Below, piece by piece: positions 36,524 through 46,146 of a stretch of DNA of 64,000 bases. Made by a program: the position numbers and the translations under genes. The notes under the pieces are model-generated. The model did not search any database. It saw only the letters and a list, made by a program, of their open reading frames with translations, and had not been told where the DNA came from. The DNA is from Leptospira sp. (lineage in GTDB: Bacteria > Spirochaetota > Leptospiria > Leptospirales > Leptospiraceae): the NCBI GenBank assembly GCA_002786225.1, contig PEQN01000002.1, positions 1 to 64,000 of the forward strand. The letters are read 5' to 3'. The first letter of the stretch is position 1. Each line of letters starts with the position of its first letter.

Positions 36524-37129
36524 ATGAATCTTTTAGATACCTTTCAACCAAAATCAAATCCCCAAGGAGAGTACATTCGATTTTACTATACCAAAAAATA
36601 TCTTCAATTTCGATCAAAATGCATTTATGAATCTAAAGAAAAAAAATTCGAATTAGGAAGAATATTAGGATATAATACCAGTAAATCGACATTCTTTTCT
36701 AAGATTCAAAAAAGAATACAAACAATGGAAAATTGTACAGGCATAATTCCCTATTCTTATCTGCAATTCATTGGTGCAAGCAAAGATGAGTTAGAAACTT
36801 GCCAAGAAATGGATCTGAAATCCTTTGAAGAAGAAAAAGATAAGCCCAGGTTTCCTAAGAGAGCAAATCAAAGATTAGCTCCAGCGATTTTTAGAACTGT
36901 GCAGATACCTTCTGGGTTTTCTGAAGAAGAAGCAATCGATTATTTAAGGAAGGATGGTTTTAATCTCTCCTATATTACGATCAACTATCCAGAACTATTA
37001 ATCATCTCTTTGCCACCAAAGCCTCAGTGTCCTATGTACATTTGGCAAGAACCCATCTACAAGCAAACTAAGTTAGGACTGGATTTTGGCACACTTTATT
37101 CAGGCATTGCTCAAACTAAAATAGGATAA
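36524..37129 (+). CDS. Hypothetical protein (201 aa)
   Basis: I do not recognise this protein. It has no signal peptide or membrane segment, is basic in the first half (YYTKKYLQFRSKC, KIQKRIQTMENC) and has a Pro/Tyr-rich second half. The ATG is preceded by AAGGAA about 8 bases upstream. It stands alone between structured intergenic regions and is convergent with ribBA. Position among well-conserved genes and flanking repeats suggest an accessory insertion, but base composition is like its neighbours. Confidence 0.6.
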   Translation: MNLLDTFQPKSNPQGEYIRFYYTKKYLQFRSKCIYESKEKKFELGRILGYNTSKSTFFSKIQKRIQTMENCTGIIPYSYLQFIGASKDELETCQEMDLKSFEEEKDKPRFPKRANQRLAPAIFRTVQIPSGFSEEEAIDYLRKDGFNLSYITINYPELLIISLPPKPQCPMYIWQEPIYKQTKLGLDFGTLYSGIAQTKIG

Positions 37130-37164
37130 AATCAAATGCATATTTAAGTTGATGATTAAATAGT

Positions 37165-37240
37165 ATCTTCTTCCATCGTCCTTAATAAATCCTTCAGTTG
37201 AAAGAATCAACTTCAATATGGAAGATAGTATAAATTTATA
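37165..37240. repeat. Nested inverted repeats between convergent genes
   Basis: CTTCCAT/ATGGAAG (37170-37176 and 37218-37224) enclose a second hairpin AGTTGA/TCAACT (37196-37201 and 37207-37212); a TATAAATTTATA palindrome follows at 37229-37240. The cluster lies between the hypothetical gene and ribBA, which converge. It may terminate transcription of one or both, though no long T-run follows. Confidence 0.35.
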
Positions 37241-37342
37241 CTTTATGTCAAACGAATAAGAATCCAAGCTTATTGTAGACTCTTGGACTTAGATCATAGA
37301 TAAATTTCCGAGTTGGTAATTTATAAATCTCTTTTGGAGATC

Positions 37343-38545
37343 CTAATTCTGGATTCCTAGTAAATGACCCATCTTTAATTTCTTGGTTAATAGATAGTTG
37401 TGGTTTTCAGAATGAGATGCTATTTCAATCGGAACTCGATCTACAACTGTTAGTTCATATCCTTCCAGACCTACTATCTTACGAGGGTTATTTGTGATTA
37501 ATTTCATTTTATGAACCCCAATATCTTTGAGTATCTGAGCTCCGATTCCATAGTCTCTTAGATCAGGTGCAAAACCCAATTCTAAATTAGCCTCAACGGT
37601 ATCAAAACCTTTGTCTTGGATCTTGTACGCCTTCAACTTATTTATAAGTCCAATTCCTCTACCTTCTTGGCGCATATAAAGAAGAATGCCTTTACCAGCA
37701 TCTTCTATCATCTTAAGCGCGGCATGAAGCTGAGAACCACAATCGCATCTTTGACTAAAGAATATATCTCCTGTTAGACATTCAGAATGGACTCGAACAA
37801 GAACCTCATCTCCAGGCTGAATATCCCCTTTAACAAGGGCTACGTGAATTTTATCATCAATCAATGTCGAATAAGCTCGGATTTGAAAATCACCGTATTC
37901 TGTTGGCAACCTTGTATCCACTTCAAGGTGGACCAATTTATCCTTCTGCTGTCTATAACGAATTAAATCTTCTATGGTATATATATTAAGATTGTGTTTG
38001 ATTGCAAATTTTTCAAGGTCTGGAAGTCTTGCCATTGTTCCATCCTCATTCATAATTTCGCAGATGACACCAGCCGGTTTCAGTCCAGCAAGAACACTGA
38101 GATCAACCGATGCCTCAGTATGCCCAGCCCTTCTTAGCACCCCACCTGCAACGGCCTCTAAGGGGAAAAGATGTCCAGGAGTAACCAAGTCATCCTGAGT
38201 AGATTTTTCATCTAACATGACTTCAATGGTTCTAGCTCTGTCGCCTGCGGAGATCCCAGTTGTTGTCCCTGATTTTGCATCAACCGAAAGTGTAAAAGCT
38301 GTTCCGTGTTTATCGCCAGATCCAGTCTGTAATTTTCCAAGACCTAATTTGCGCAAACGATCCTGAGACATAGGGATGCAAATCAATCCTCTTCCATGAG
38401 TTGCCATGAAATTGATTTGCTCCTTGGTTGCAAATTCTGCTGCAATCACTAAATCGCCTTCATTCTCCCTGTCTTCTGAATCAACGAGAATGATCATTTT
38501 ACCAGTTTTGATATCTTCGATTGCTTTTTCTATTGGTTGAACCAT
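37343..38545 (-). CDS. ribBA: Bifunctional riboflavin protein RibBA
   Basis: The N-terminal half is 3,4-dihydroxy-2-butanone 4-phosphate synthase ([36 protein letters not shown]), the C-terminal half GTP cyclohydrolase II with zinc ligands in [16 protein letters not shown] and [10 protein letters not shown]. Together they supply both precursors of riboflavin. The frame is open further upstream, but the ATG at 38545 has TAGGAG 8-9 bases before it and gives a standard 400-residue protein. It is divergent from the STAS gene. No FMN riboswitch is seen in the 120-base leader. Confidence 0.95.
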   Translation of the reverse strand: MVQPIEKAIEDIKTGKMIILVDSEDRENEGDLVIAAEFATKEQINFMATHGRGLICIPMSQDRLRKLGLGKLQTGSGDKHGTAFTLSVDAKSGTTTGISAGDRARTIEVMLDEKSTQDDLVTPGHLFPLEAVAGGVLRRAGHTEASVDLSVLAGLKPAGVICEIMNEDGTMARLPDLEKFAIKHNLNIYTIEDLIRYRQQKDKLVHLEVDTRLPTEYGDFQIRAYSTLIDDKIHVALVKGDIQPGDEVLVRVHSECLTGDIFFSQRCDCGSQLHAALKMIEDAGKGILLYMRQEGRGIGLINKLKAYKIQDKGFDTVEANLELGFAPDLRDYGIGAQILKDIGVHKMKLITNNPRKIVGLEGYELTVVDRVPIEIASHSENHNYLLTKKLKMGHLLGIQN

Positions 38546-38665
38546 GATGGTCTCTCCTAATACCAATTTTTTAAAATTTGTTGAAAAAGACACTGAAAAA
38601 TCATTGATTTCCCATGGCAAAACTGAGTAATTAACAACAAGATATTCATTGTTTAAGGATTTATT

Positions 38666-39034
38666 ATGGAACTCAAGCTCAACCAAGTAGGAAAGATTAA
38701 AATTATAGAAATTTCAGGTAAATATGACATTGAGTCCACGGAAGAATTCGAGAAAATATTCAATCAACAATTAGATTCCAAGCCACAAATAGTTGCAATT
38801 GATATGACCAAATTGGATTACATTGATTCATCTGGAATCGGTTCCTTGATTAAATGTCTGAATTCTTTGAAGAATAAAAATGGGAAGATGATCCTTGTTG
38901 GAATCAAACCCATGATTATGAATGTTTTTAAATTAGCAAAACTAGATATGTTTTTTGAAATAACTTCTAAGGTCGATTTCGACACAAAATACATGGACAA
39001 TGATGATGACATCGATGCCCTCTTGAAAAAGTAA
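38666..39034 (+). CDS. STAS-domain anti-sigma factor antagonist
   Basis: The 122-residue protein is a single STAS domain with the phospho-acceptor motif DSSGIGSL; Ser56 corresponds to Ser58 of SpoIIAA. An acidic tail ([12 protein letters not shown]) follows. Such proteins bind anti-sigma kinases in partner-switching pathways. No kinase or sigma factor gene is adjacent. AAGGA (38655-38659) precedes the ATG by six bases. A SpoIIE-like pseudophosphatase is encoded 18 kb away (56934-58067), but no link can be shown. Confidence 0.9.
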   Translation: MELKLNQVGKIKIIEISGKYDIESTEEFEKIFNQQLDSKPQIVAIDMTKLDYIDSSGIGSLIKCLNSLKNKNGKMILVGIKPMIMNVFKLAKLDMFFEITSKVDFDTKYMDNDDDIDALLKK

Positions 39035-39043
39035 GCCACCTAC

Positions 39044-39076
39044 ACTCTCTTAGCCTTTCCTAACTGCTAAGAGAGT
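39044..39076. terminator. Perfect 11-bp hairpin between convergent genes
   Basis: ACTCTCTTAGC and GCTAAGAGAGT form a perfect stem with an 11-base loop, placed between the stops of the STAS gene and of ribE. On the plus strand it is followed by A5 rather than T, so it is not a canonical U-run terminator, but its place between converging genes suggests a transcription end. Confidence 0.5.
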
Positions 39077-39092
39077 AAAAACAATACTAATC

Positions 39093-39704
39093 TTAAGACT
39101 GACTCTTAGTTTGCATTTTCTCTAAATAACGGGCAATTAAATCGATCTCAAGATTCACTTTAGAACCTAGCTTCCAATTCGAGGCAACAGTTTTCTGAAT
39201 TGTTTCTGGAATTAGAACTAGTTCGAATTGATTTTTCTTTGGCAAATTAACAACTGTTAAACTAATTCCATCTACTGTAATGCTGCCACGAGTAACTATA
39301 TATTTATCCATCCAGTCACTGTATTCAATATGGTAAATCCATACCAGACCATTATCTCTTGTTTCTGAAAATACAACTTGTCCTGTTCCATCCACATGAC
39401 CTTGGACATAATGTCCACCGAGTCTAGTGCTTGGTGTTACTGACCTTTCTAGATTGATTTCACTACCTATTATTAATTCACCTAAATTTGTTAGCTCTAG
39501 AGTCTTATAAGATGAGTAAAAGGAAAATACTTCCCTATTGTCTTTTAAGTCCGTAACTGTTTGGCAGGCACCAGATATTGAGATACTATCACCTAGTTTC
39601 AGATCATTATCTAACCAAGAAAATCTAGCAGTAAATTTCTTTCCACCATCTGTTTCCAATACTTCGGTTATGATTCCTTTTCCTTCGACTAATCCAGTAA
39701 ACAT
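39093..39704 (-). CDS. ribE: Riboflavin synthase, alpha type
   Basis: The 203-residue protein starts MFTGLVEGKG and has two lumazine-binding repeats, with GHYVQGHVDGTG in the second-half junction and SITVDGISLTV. It dismutates two 6,7-dimethyl-8-ribityllumazine molecules to riboflavin. It follows ribD by two bases in a secD-secF-ribD-ribE series. Lumazine synthase (ribH) is not in the window. Some annotations use ribC for this subunit. Confidence 0.93.
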   Translation of the reverse strand: MFTGLVEGKGIITEVLETDGGKKFTARFSWLDNDLKLGDSISISGACQTVTDLKDNREVFSFYSSYKTLELTNLGELIIGSEINLERSVTPSTRLGGHYVQGHVDGTGQVVFSETRDNGLVWIYHIEYSDWMDKYIVTRGSITVDGISLTVVNLPKKNQFELVLIPETIQKTVASNWKLGSKVNLEIDLIARYLEKMQTKSQS

Positions 39705-39706
39705 AA

Positions 39707-41104
39707 TTACTCCTTTTTAAAAACCTTCCAAGTATCAGAATCTAATTCTTCTCTATAAATTTCATTTTTTAATTTATCTGCAAATAAAGGTGCCTTTCCT
39801 GTGGAAATACTGATATCTTTGCTTTGTATATATAGAATTTCATCCTGAGATTCTAAGACATCATAGAATTCTTGATACAATAGATTCCCACCTTCCACAA
39901 GCAAAAGATTTACTCCAAGTTCAGTAAGCTTAGACAAGATTGTTTTTGCAAAATTTTGATTGGGTATACTAATGAATTTCGAATTAGGAATTCCTTGAAG
40001 CTCATTCAACTTTTCATTAAAATCATTGTTGCTTTTTCTATTTGACTCACTGATTACAAAGAATAGTACTTCAGGCAGAATAGAAAAATCCACATCGCTC
40101 TGATGGTGAACCATTTTTGAATATTCTTGAATTCGAATTAGTAAATTTTCTTGGATCTTTTTCTGGTTTTCAGAAAAATTAGGATTAAGATCTGTGCTCT
40201 CAGAAATTACAAAGGCTCTTTTTGGTTGGTAAAAGAAAAACTGATTAAAGTGTTCTTTCCAAATCGATGAATCTTTTGCATAAGCTATCAATCTTTGCCA
40301 GAAACCAAAGCTTTTAGAAAAGGCTTCCTCACTAGAACTAGAACTTATAATTTGACCTGAACTAGTATTTGAAATTAGATTATGATTTGAATCTATCCTA
40401 GTTAAGGTATCAGCAATGGCTTGGGGTATTCGAAAATCCAAGGATGGATTGTCTATCCTCAGAGTCTTAGGTCCAACTAAGATACAATCTACCTTAGCTC
40501 TCAGTAAACTCAAAGCTTGGTTAGATGAGGAGTTACTTATGGCTAGACTCCTGCCTTCCTTGCTTGCAAAATTTCCTTCTCTAGATACAACCGATTTTAG
40601 AAGAATCTTGGGTCTTTTTTTCTCAATACGAGTGAAGAAGGGTTCCAAAAAAACCTTAGAGGCCTCTTCAATTTCTTTCGAAATTTGCCATTCAATTCCA
40701 GCATCCTTGTATATTTGAATATTACGTTTTTCAGAGACTAATGGATTTGGATCTAAAGATCCTACAGATATAGATAAAGGCTTCTTAGAAAGAATAAGGT
40801 CTCTACAAGGAGCAGTTCTTCCAAAATGTGAGCAGGGTTCTAGACTAACATAGAGGTGGTGCTTATTCGTTTCACCGGATGTAATATTTTCTTTTGCTTT
40901 CTTGTCTTGCTCCCAAATTTCATACACTTCTCTTTCTGCATGGTTGTATCCGGCTCTTTGGGTATGTGCCTTAGCACTGATTTGATGCTTCGAATCAGTT
41001 ATTAAAGCTGCAACTGGTGGATTAGGAGAGCTATAGCCCAGTGCTAGAAAGGATTCCCGAACAATGTTTTCTAGAATTGGTTCCTTCGGTGAATCAATCT
41101 TCAT
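39707..41104 (-). CDS. ribD: Bifunctional deaminase-reductase RibD (extended form)
   Basis: The N-terminal cytidine-deaminase domain has SSPNPPVAA, the zinc motif HAE and PCSHFGRTAPC; the C-terminal reductase domain has DCILVGPKTLRIDNPSLDFR and the final LLVEGGNLLYQEF. The preferred ATG at 41104 gives 465 residues; a GTG at 41149 would add 15. This is about 100 longer than usual RibD, because of a Ser-rich and Asn/Phe-rich insertion (roughly residues 245-385) in the reductase domain. The deaminase active-site residues are intact. Confidence 0.9.
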   Translation of the reverse strand: MKIDSPKEPILENIVRESFLALGYSSPNPPVAALITDSKHQISAKAHTQRAGYNHAEREVYEIWEQDKKAKENITSGETNKHHLYVSLEPCSHFGRTAPCRDLILSKKPLSISVGSLDPNPLVSEKRNIQIYKDAGIEWQISKEIEEASKVFLEPFFTRIEKKRPKILLKSVVSREGNFASKEGRSLAISNSSSNQALSLLRAKVDCILVGPKTLRIDNPSLDFRIPQAIADTLTRIDSNHNLISNTSSGQIISSSSSEEAFSKSFGFWQRLIAYAKDSSIWKEHFNQFFFYQPKRAFVISESTDLNPNFSENQKKIQENLLIRIQEYSKMVHHQSDVDFSILPEVLFFVISESNRKSNNDFNEKLNELQGIPNSKFISIPNQNFAKTILSKLTELGVNLLLVEGGNLLYQEFYDVLESQDEILYIQSKDISISTGKAPLFADKLKNEIYREELDSDTWKVFKKE

Positions 41105-41170
41105 TATCGATAGGTAGTTTCCTAAACTATGCCAGAGAGATTTCAACACTCCAGCATAGTTTTAATAAAT

Positions 41171-42103
41171 TTATGCCTGTTTAGATTTACGATTTCTCAT
41201 AAAATTATCAAACATTTCCATAGCAGGTGCAGCGATGAAAATCGAAGAATACGTTCCAACAATCACTCCAAATAACAATACAAATGCAAAATCATACAAT
41301 TCCACAGCACCACCTATGAGCAAGGCAACAACTGAAATCAAGGTAGCAAAGGAAGTGTTCACTGTTCTACCTAAAGTTTGAATGATAGAAGAATTGATAA
41401 TGGGAGCCATAGCCACATCTGGATTGTCTTGGGAATTCTCACGTATTCTATCAAAAATAACTATAGTATCATTGATAGAATAGCCTAACAATGTTAAGAT
41501 AGCTGCAATCAAAGGTATACTTGGTTTGATTTGAAAAGCACCAATCATCGCTAAGGTAAAAAAGAGATCATGTATTAAGGCAAAACTTGCACCAAAGGCA
41601 AATCGGAAGAATCTAAAACGAAAGGTCAAATAAGCAGTCATCACAACTAAGGTCCAAAGAATAAGAGAGATTCCTGTTTCAGTCAATTCTCCTCCCACTA
41701 TGGCACCAACTTGGTCTGCGCTTAGTATATCATCTCCCGAAAGAGTAAAATCTTTGGTAATAGATGCAATAAAATCTTGAACCGCAGAACCATCTACTTG
41801 GCTGTTTTGTTTTCTTTCTGAAATATATTGGTCCAAAACAGCAAGGCTAGTATCGATTTGCCAGATATTTTTATCCTTATCCAACTGAATCAAGACAGCT
41901 TCAATTTTTCTATTTGCAAAATAGGAATTCAACTGTTCTCTTGTGATCTCAGCTTGGAAATCAATGGTAGTTCGAATTCCACCATTAAAGTCTAGGGAAT
42001 TTGCAAAACCTCCATAGACTCCATAAGTTACTCCAAAACCTGCAAAGATTAGAATCCAAGAGATGGAAATACTAAAATATTTATACTTAATAAAATCAAA
42101 CAT
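41171..42103 (-). CDS. secF: Protein translocase subunit SecF
   Basis: The 310-residue membrane protein has six predicted transmembrane segments and a large periplasmic loop after the first. LDFNGGIRTTIDFQ is the SecF version of the (D/F)xxGG motif; GYSINDTIVIFDRIREN and the final VGTYSSIFIAAPA segment are typical. With SecD it uses the proton gradient to help release exported proteins. Its ATG overlaps the secD stop. Confidence 0.94.
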   Translation of the reverse strand: MFDFIKYKYFSISISWILIFAGFGVTYGVYGGFANSLDFNGGIRTTIDFQAEITREQLNSYFANRKIEAVLIQLDKDKNIWQIDTSLAVLDQYISERKQNSQVDGSAVQDFIASITKDFTLSGDDILSADQVGAIVGGELTETGISLILWTLVVMTAYLTFRFRFFRFAFGASFALIHDLFFTLAMIGAFQIKPSIPLIAAILTLLGYSINDTIVIFDRIRENSQDNPDVAMAPIINSSIIQTLGRTVNTSFATLISVVALLIGGAVELYDFAFVLLFGVIVGTYSSIFIAAPAMEMFDNFMRNRKSKQA

Positions 42104-44031
42104 TAGTTAGCTCCTTTCTTTCTTAGGAATTTGAATCCCAATCGGAATGTTTTGAGAGGCGTTTTATTAGCTGTAAATTCCATGAGAATTCTACTTAATA
42201 CCAAAGATGTAAACAAAGACGTTATAATACCCCAACAAAGTGTGATGGCAAAACCTTTGATAGGTCCATTCCCTAAACGTATCATTAAGATACCTGAAAT
42301 CAAGGTAGTAACGTTGGAATCTATGATGGTCCAGAAAGCATTCTCGAAACCTCTAGAAACAGCCAGAGTAACATGCTTTCCTGCATCTAGTTCCTCTCGG
42401 ATTCTCTCATAGATAATTACATTCGCATCAACTGCCATACCCACAGTCAATATTATACCTGCAAAACCTGGTAAGGTTAAGGTAAAATCCATTAAGCTGA
42501 GCAGTGCCATAAGTATAATAACATTTACCAGTAATGTGATATCTGCAATAAATCCTGCTATACCATAGTAAAAAATCATATAGCCCATAACCAATATGAA
42601 TCCTATCAATACGGACTTCATACCAACTTTGATGGATTCAAGTCCCAATGTAGGTCCAATAAATCTCATTTCTAAGATACTGAGAGGAATTGGAAGGGAG
42701 CCTTCTGAGATAACATTTGAAAGGCGAGAGGATTCTTCTTGATTGAAAGATCCCGAAATTTCCGCCCTTCCCCCTGCAATAGGATCATTGATTTTTGGAT
42801 TTGAAACAACCTTATCTCCCCAAACAATTGCTAGGTTTCTTCCTCGATTAGCTGAAGTTAATTCGAAGAACCTTTCGGCACCTTGAGGAGTGAGAGAAAA
42901 GGAAACAGTCCAAGCAAAACTATTAGGATTGTACGAAGGTTGTGCATTCGTTAGATCATTTCCAGAGAGAGCTATAGCTTTTTCTAAAACAATAAAAGAT
43001 CTAGGAAGCAGAGCAGAGTTAGAATTAGCACCCCTTGCCCACAAGGCAAATAATTTGTATTTATCAACCGGAATCGCATATTTCGCCTCTAGTTCTGAGA
43101 GAAATTTCGTTTGTGCTTCGCGCCCTAATCTATCTTTGATGATTTTTTGGTATTTTACAATATCAGTTTCTTCTCTTTTCCCCAAGTCCAATAATCGCTT
43201 CTCTTCGTCTGCAATCTTACGACCATAGATACCTGGATCGGGTTCTTCCAAACGATATTCAACAGTTTCCGTTGATTGCAAAATTTCTAAGATCTTAGAT
43301 GAATTGGAAACACCTGGAAGAGAAACTTCCACAGCACCCTGCTCAGATTGGATACGGACTTGAGGTTCAGTAAGATTTTGGTTAGTAAGTCTATTATCAA
43401 TGATAGTCTTAGCTTTTTCTAATTCTAACTGCTTTCGAAAAGGTGTTAGTTCAAATCTAGACTCAAATTCATCTAACTTCTGATTGACTTCTGCTCTCTC
43501 ATCTTCGCTTAGGCTTAGGTCATTTTTCTTAGCTTGTAATTCACTGAATTCTTGGGAGTAAATGTCTCGCAATTTTGAAACATAAGTCTCGAAATCACCT
43601 TTCAACACCACTCTCATACCACCTTGCAAATCCAAACCAAATTTGATTGCAAGTGGCTTGCCACCTTTTATAAGCTCTTCAATTTGAGTTGGAACCAAAC
43701 GATTCTTAGGTTCCCAAACTAATTCAGGATTCTCTTGGGAAATTTGGTTGATTTTGGCAGATGTTATGAAACGACCAGTAATAAGGAAAAAAGCTTCAGA
43801 TTTATATTCACTAGGATTGGGACTTATACTCCAATCTCCATCTGCATTGTAGTCTGAGTTCCATTTTTCTTCAAAGGACTTAAGAAGTAAGTTCTTTGAT
43901 TCTTGGCTAATCTCTTTAAACTCTGGGCGGATTGCTAACTCTAATTCTCTTTCACCAAACGATGGATAGAGGATTAGAATAGACGCAATAACTGCGAGTA
44001 TAGGTATTATAGATGCTCGGGAAGATTTCAA
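42103..44031 (-). CDS. secD: Protein translocase subunit SecD
   Basis: The 642-residue protein has the GLDLQGGMRVVLKGD signature in the first periplasmic part, a long P1 head domain and the six-helix RND-type membrane region with VGMAVDANVIIYERIREEL. It works with SecF and YajC in the Sec system. It follows the Ser/Thr-rich protein gene by 29 bases and overlaps secF by one base. Length is usual. Confidence 0.95.
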   Translation of the reverse strand: MKSSRASIIPILAVIASILILYPSFGERELELAIRPEFKEISQESKNLLLKSFEEKWNSDYNADGDWSISPNPSEYKSEAFFLITGRFITSAKINQISQENPELVWEPKNRLVPTQIEELIKGGKPLAIKFGLDLQGGMRVVLKGDFETYVSKLRDIYSQEFSELQAKKNDLSLSEDERAEVNQKLDEFESRFELTPFRKQLELEKAKTIIDNRLTNQNLTEPQVRIQSEQGAVEVSLPGVSNSSKILEILQSTETVEYRLEEPDPGIYGRKIADEEKRLLDLGKREETDIVKYQKIIKDRLGREAQTKFLSELEAKYAIPVDKYKLFALWARGANSNSALLPRSFIVLEKAIALSGNDLTNAQPSYNPNSFAWTVSFSLTPQGAERFFELTSANRGRNLAIVWGDKVVSNPKINDPIAGGRAEISGSFNQEESSRLSNVISEGSLPIPLSILEMRFIGPTLGLESIKVGMKSVLIGFILVMGYMIFYYGIAGFIADITLLVNVIILMALLSLMDFTLTLPGFAGIILTVGMAVDANVIIYERIREELDAGKHVTLAVSRGFENAFWTIIDSNVTTLISGILMIRLGNGPIKGFAITLCWGIITSLFTSLVLSRILMEFTANKTPLKTFRLGFKFLRKKGAN

Positions 44032-44060
44032 TTTCCACTCCTAATTTTTATTGATAATTT

Positions 44061-44807
44061 TTAACGTCTCATTCTTCTAATGGTCGGTGAAGACTTACGA
44101 GAAGAAGAAGAACCGCCTGATCGCAGTCTGTACAAACCAAATAGTATTAAAATTCCGAAAATATAAAAAGCCTTCTGGTATTTGGAAAGAAATTCTACAA
44201 ATGAATTCCAGATACTATAATTGCCTGTTATTTGTGGCAAGGGATGAACCTTAGAAGTTTCAGATTCTTGGCTTTTACTAGCTTGCTCTTTCGCTTCGTC
44301 TTGGGAAGTCTCAGCTACAAAACCTGGTAAATAATCTGGATTCATAGCAAGGGAATCATCTATCCATTCTGCCGATTCCAAACTTTCAGTGTTCGCAGTA
44401 TCTTGGCTGGTTTCTGTGTCCCCTGCTGAGTCCTGGGGTGTAAGAGAAGACTTAGAAGTCGAAGTTGTACTTGGTGGCTTCGTATTAGTGTTTGTATTAG
44501 TACTAGGGCTTGTTAAAGAAGAAGAAATCGGATTTGTTTTTTTTGTTGTGGTGCTGGTAGATTTCTTAGCAGTCGAAGTAATTGATTTCTTAGTCGAAGT
44601 ACTTTGTTTGGTGGACTTGGTTGTCGGAGTTGGGGAAGTGCTGGTTGATTTAGGAGCAGTTTTTTGAACTGCCTCCTTTTCCACAGGGATCTTGATATTC
44701 TCAACCTTATCTAAAAAATCCAAGCCATCAGAACCTTGGCTAGCCAAAGGCATGACTATTCCTATCATTAGAACCGTCAATGCTTTTGGAATCCAAGATA
44801 ATTTCAT
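44061..44807 (-). CDS. Ser/Thr-rich single-pass membrane protein between yajC and secD
   Basis: The 248-residue protein has a signal peptide (about residues 1-24), a low-complexity Ser/Thr/Lys/Pro region (about 50-120) of repeated short TST, TKS and KKS units, an acidic region, one transmembrane segment (about 212-230) and a basic Ser/Arg C-terminal tail. The topology puts the low-complexity part in the periplasm. Its position inside the yajC-secD-secF unit, five bases from yajC and 29 from secD, suggests a role at the Sec translocon, but no homologue is known to me. Confidence 0.7.
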   Translation of the reverse strand: MKLSWIPKALTVLMIGIVMPLASQGSDGLDFLDKVENIKIPVEKEAVQKTAPKSTSTSPTPTTKSTKQSTSTKKSITSTAKKSTSTTTKKTNPISSSLTSPSTNTNTNTKPPSTTSTSKSSLTPQDSAGDTETSQDTANTESLESAEWIDDSLAMNPDYLPGFVAETSQDEAKEQASKSQESETSKVHPLPQITGNYSIWNSFVEFLSKYQKAFYIFGILILFGLYRLRSGGSSSSRKSSPTIRRMRR

Positions 44808-44812
44808 GAAAT

Positions 44813-45130
44813 TTAGGTTGACTCTTTCTTGGAAAGAATCGAATTCGAACTAAACGTAACATTCGTGTTCGCTGCTACAGCTAGAACGACAGTTTGTTCT
44901 GCTTCGCGAACTTCAACAACCTTACCATGAATTCCACTTGAAGTTATCACACTGTCACCCTTGGTTAGGGAAGCGATCATATCTTTTCTTTTTTTCTCTT
45001 CGTTTCTTTGGGGACGAATCACGAGAAAGTACATGACAACAAGCATGATGGGGATTAACATTAGCGTTCCAAAACCGCTATCTTTGCCCGCTTGGGCGAG
45101 AATTAAACTAATTGCTGAATTTATTTGCAT
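44813..45130 (-). CDS. yajC: Preprotein translocase subunit YajC
   Basis: The 105-residue protein has one transmembrane segment near the N-terminus (MLIPIMLVVMYFLVI) followed by the conserved RPQRNEEKKRKDMIASLTKGDSVITSSGIHGKVVEV segment, split here only for description. It associates with SecDF. It follows trpD by two bases and is five bases before the Ser/Thr-rich protein gene. Confidence 0.94.
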   Translation of the reverse strand: MQINSAISLILAQAGKDSGFGTLMLIPIMLVVMYFLVIRPQRNEEKKRKDMIASLTKGDSVITSSGIHGKVVEVREAEQTVVLAVAANTNVTFSSNSILSKKEST

Positions 45131-45132
45131 AC

Positions 45133-46146
45133 CTATTTTAAAAGCAAAATCTCACTTGCGAATTGGGCAACCTTTTTATTTAAAATCTCTTTTAAAGCAA
45201 GTTTATAACCTGCAAGTATGCTTTCTGCTTGGTTTAGAACCCATAAAGCAACTCCCGCATTGAGTGCGACTAAATGTGTTCCAGATAGATCCTCTCCTTG
45301 GATGATTCTTCTAGAGACTTCCAAAGCTTTTTCAGGAGTTGAAATATAAATTTCTTCTGGATTCAGTTTGGGCAGATCCAAAACTTTGGGATCGAAGTCG
45401 CCGTAGGTCATTTTTTTATTTTTGAAAAAGCAATAATCAGTAATTCCAAACACGGAAAATTCATCTAAGCCATCCCTTGAATGGCAGACAAGACCAGATT
45501 CAATACCAAGTTCTGAAAGTGCAAAAGCGACTCTCTCTATCCAATCCTTAGAGAAAACCCCTATGACTTGATGAGTTGGATGAAAGGGATTACTCAAAGG
45601 TCCAATCAAGTTAAAGAAGGTGCGCATCCCTAACTCCTTCCTTACATTTGCTGCAAATTTCATAGCAGGGTGCCAAGCTGGTGCAAATAAAAAAGCAAAT
45701 CCTGTATGTAAGAATCTGGATTCAACTTCTTCATGGCTCATATCTAAAGGTATTCCCAAGCTTGCGAGTAAATCACTAGAACCAGATACGGAAGATACAG
45801 AACGATTGCCATGTTTTGCAACCTTAATTCCCATAGAAGCAAGTGTAAGCGCAGAAAGTGTAGATACATTGATACTTCCTTTGCCATCCCCTCCTGTTCC
45901 ACAGGTATCTATCACTGGATATTCCCAGTGTGTTGTCTTGGGGGCAAGAGCCGCCTTTTTCATAGCCTGGGCAAAACCAAGTATTTCTTCCCCCGTTTCA
46001 CCCTTTACTTTCATAGCAGCAAGAAATGCTGCAAGAACGATTTCGGATACCTCACCTCGCATAACAAAACCTAGAAATGATCTTGCTTCATCTCTATTGA
46101 TATCTTGTCCACTCGCAACTTTATGAAGAATGTCTTTGGCTTGCAT
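45133..46146 (-). CDS. trpD: Anthranilate phosphoribosyltransferase
   Basis: TrpD joins anthranilate and PRPP in tryptophan synthesis. The 337-residue protein has the PRPP-binding GTGGDG motif at 83-88, NVSTL, KHGNRSVSS and the conserved GPLSNPFHPTHQVIGV. No other trp gene is nearby; it lies in a run of envelope and translation genes. Its start overlaps the end of pgsA by 26 bases, and yajC follows two bases later. Confidence 0.94.
   Translation of the reverse strand: MQAKDILHKVASGQDINRDEARSFLGFVMRGEVSEIVLAAFLAAMKVKGETGEEILGFAQAMKKAALAPKTTHWEYPVIDTCGTGGDGKGSINVSTLSALTLASMGIKVAKHGNRSVSSVSGSSDLLASLGIPLDMSHEEVESRFLHTGFAFLFAPAWHPAMKFAANVRKELGMRTFFNLIGPLSNPFHPTHQVIGVFSKDWIERVAFALSELGIESGLVCHSRDGLDEFSVFGITDYCFFKNKKMTYGDFDPKVLDLPKLNPEEIYISTPEKALEVSRRIIQGEDLSGTHLVALNAGVALWVLNQAESILAGYKLALKEILNKKVAQFASEILLLK

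Noticed and set aside
38546..38665. FMN riboswitch upstream of ribBA
   Set aside because: None of the conserved RFN-element blocks was seen in the leader, which is also short and AT-rich.
37343..38686. ribBA starting at 38686
   Set aside because: The 47 extra residues overlap the STAS gene and are not part of RibB; ATG 38545 has a strong ribosome site.
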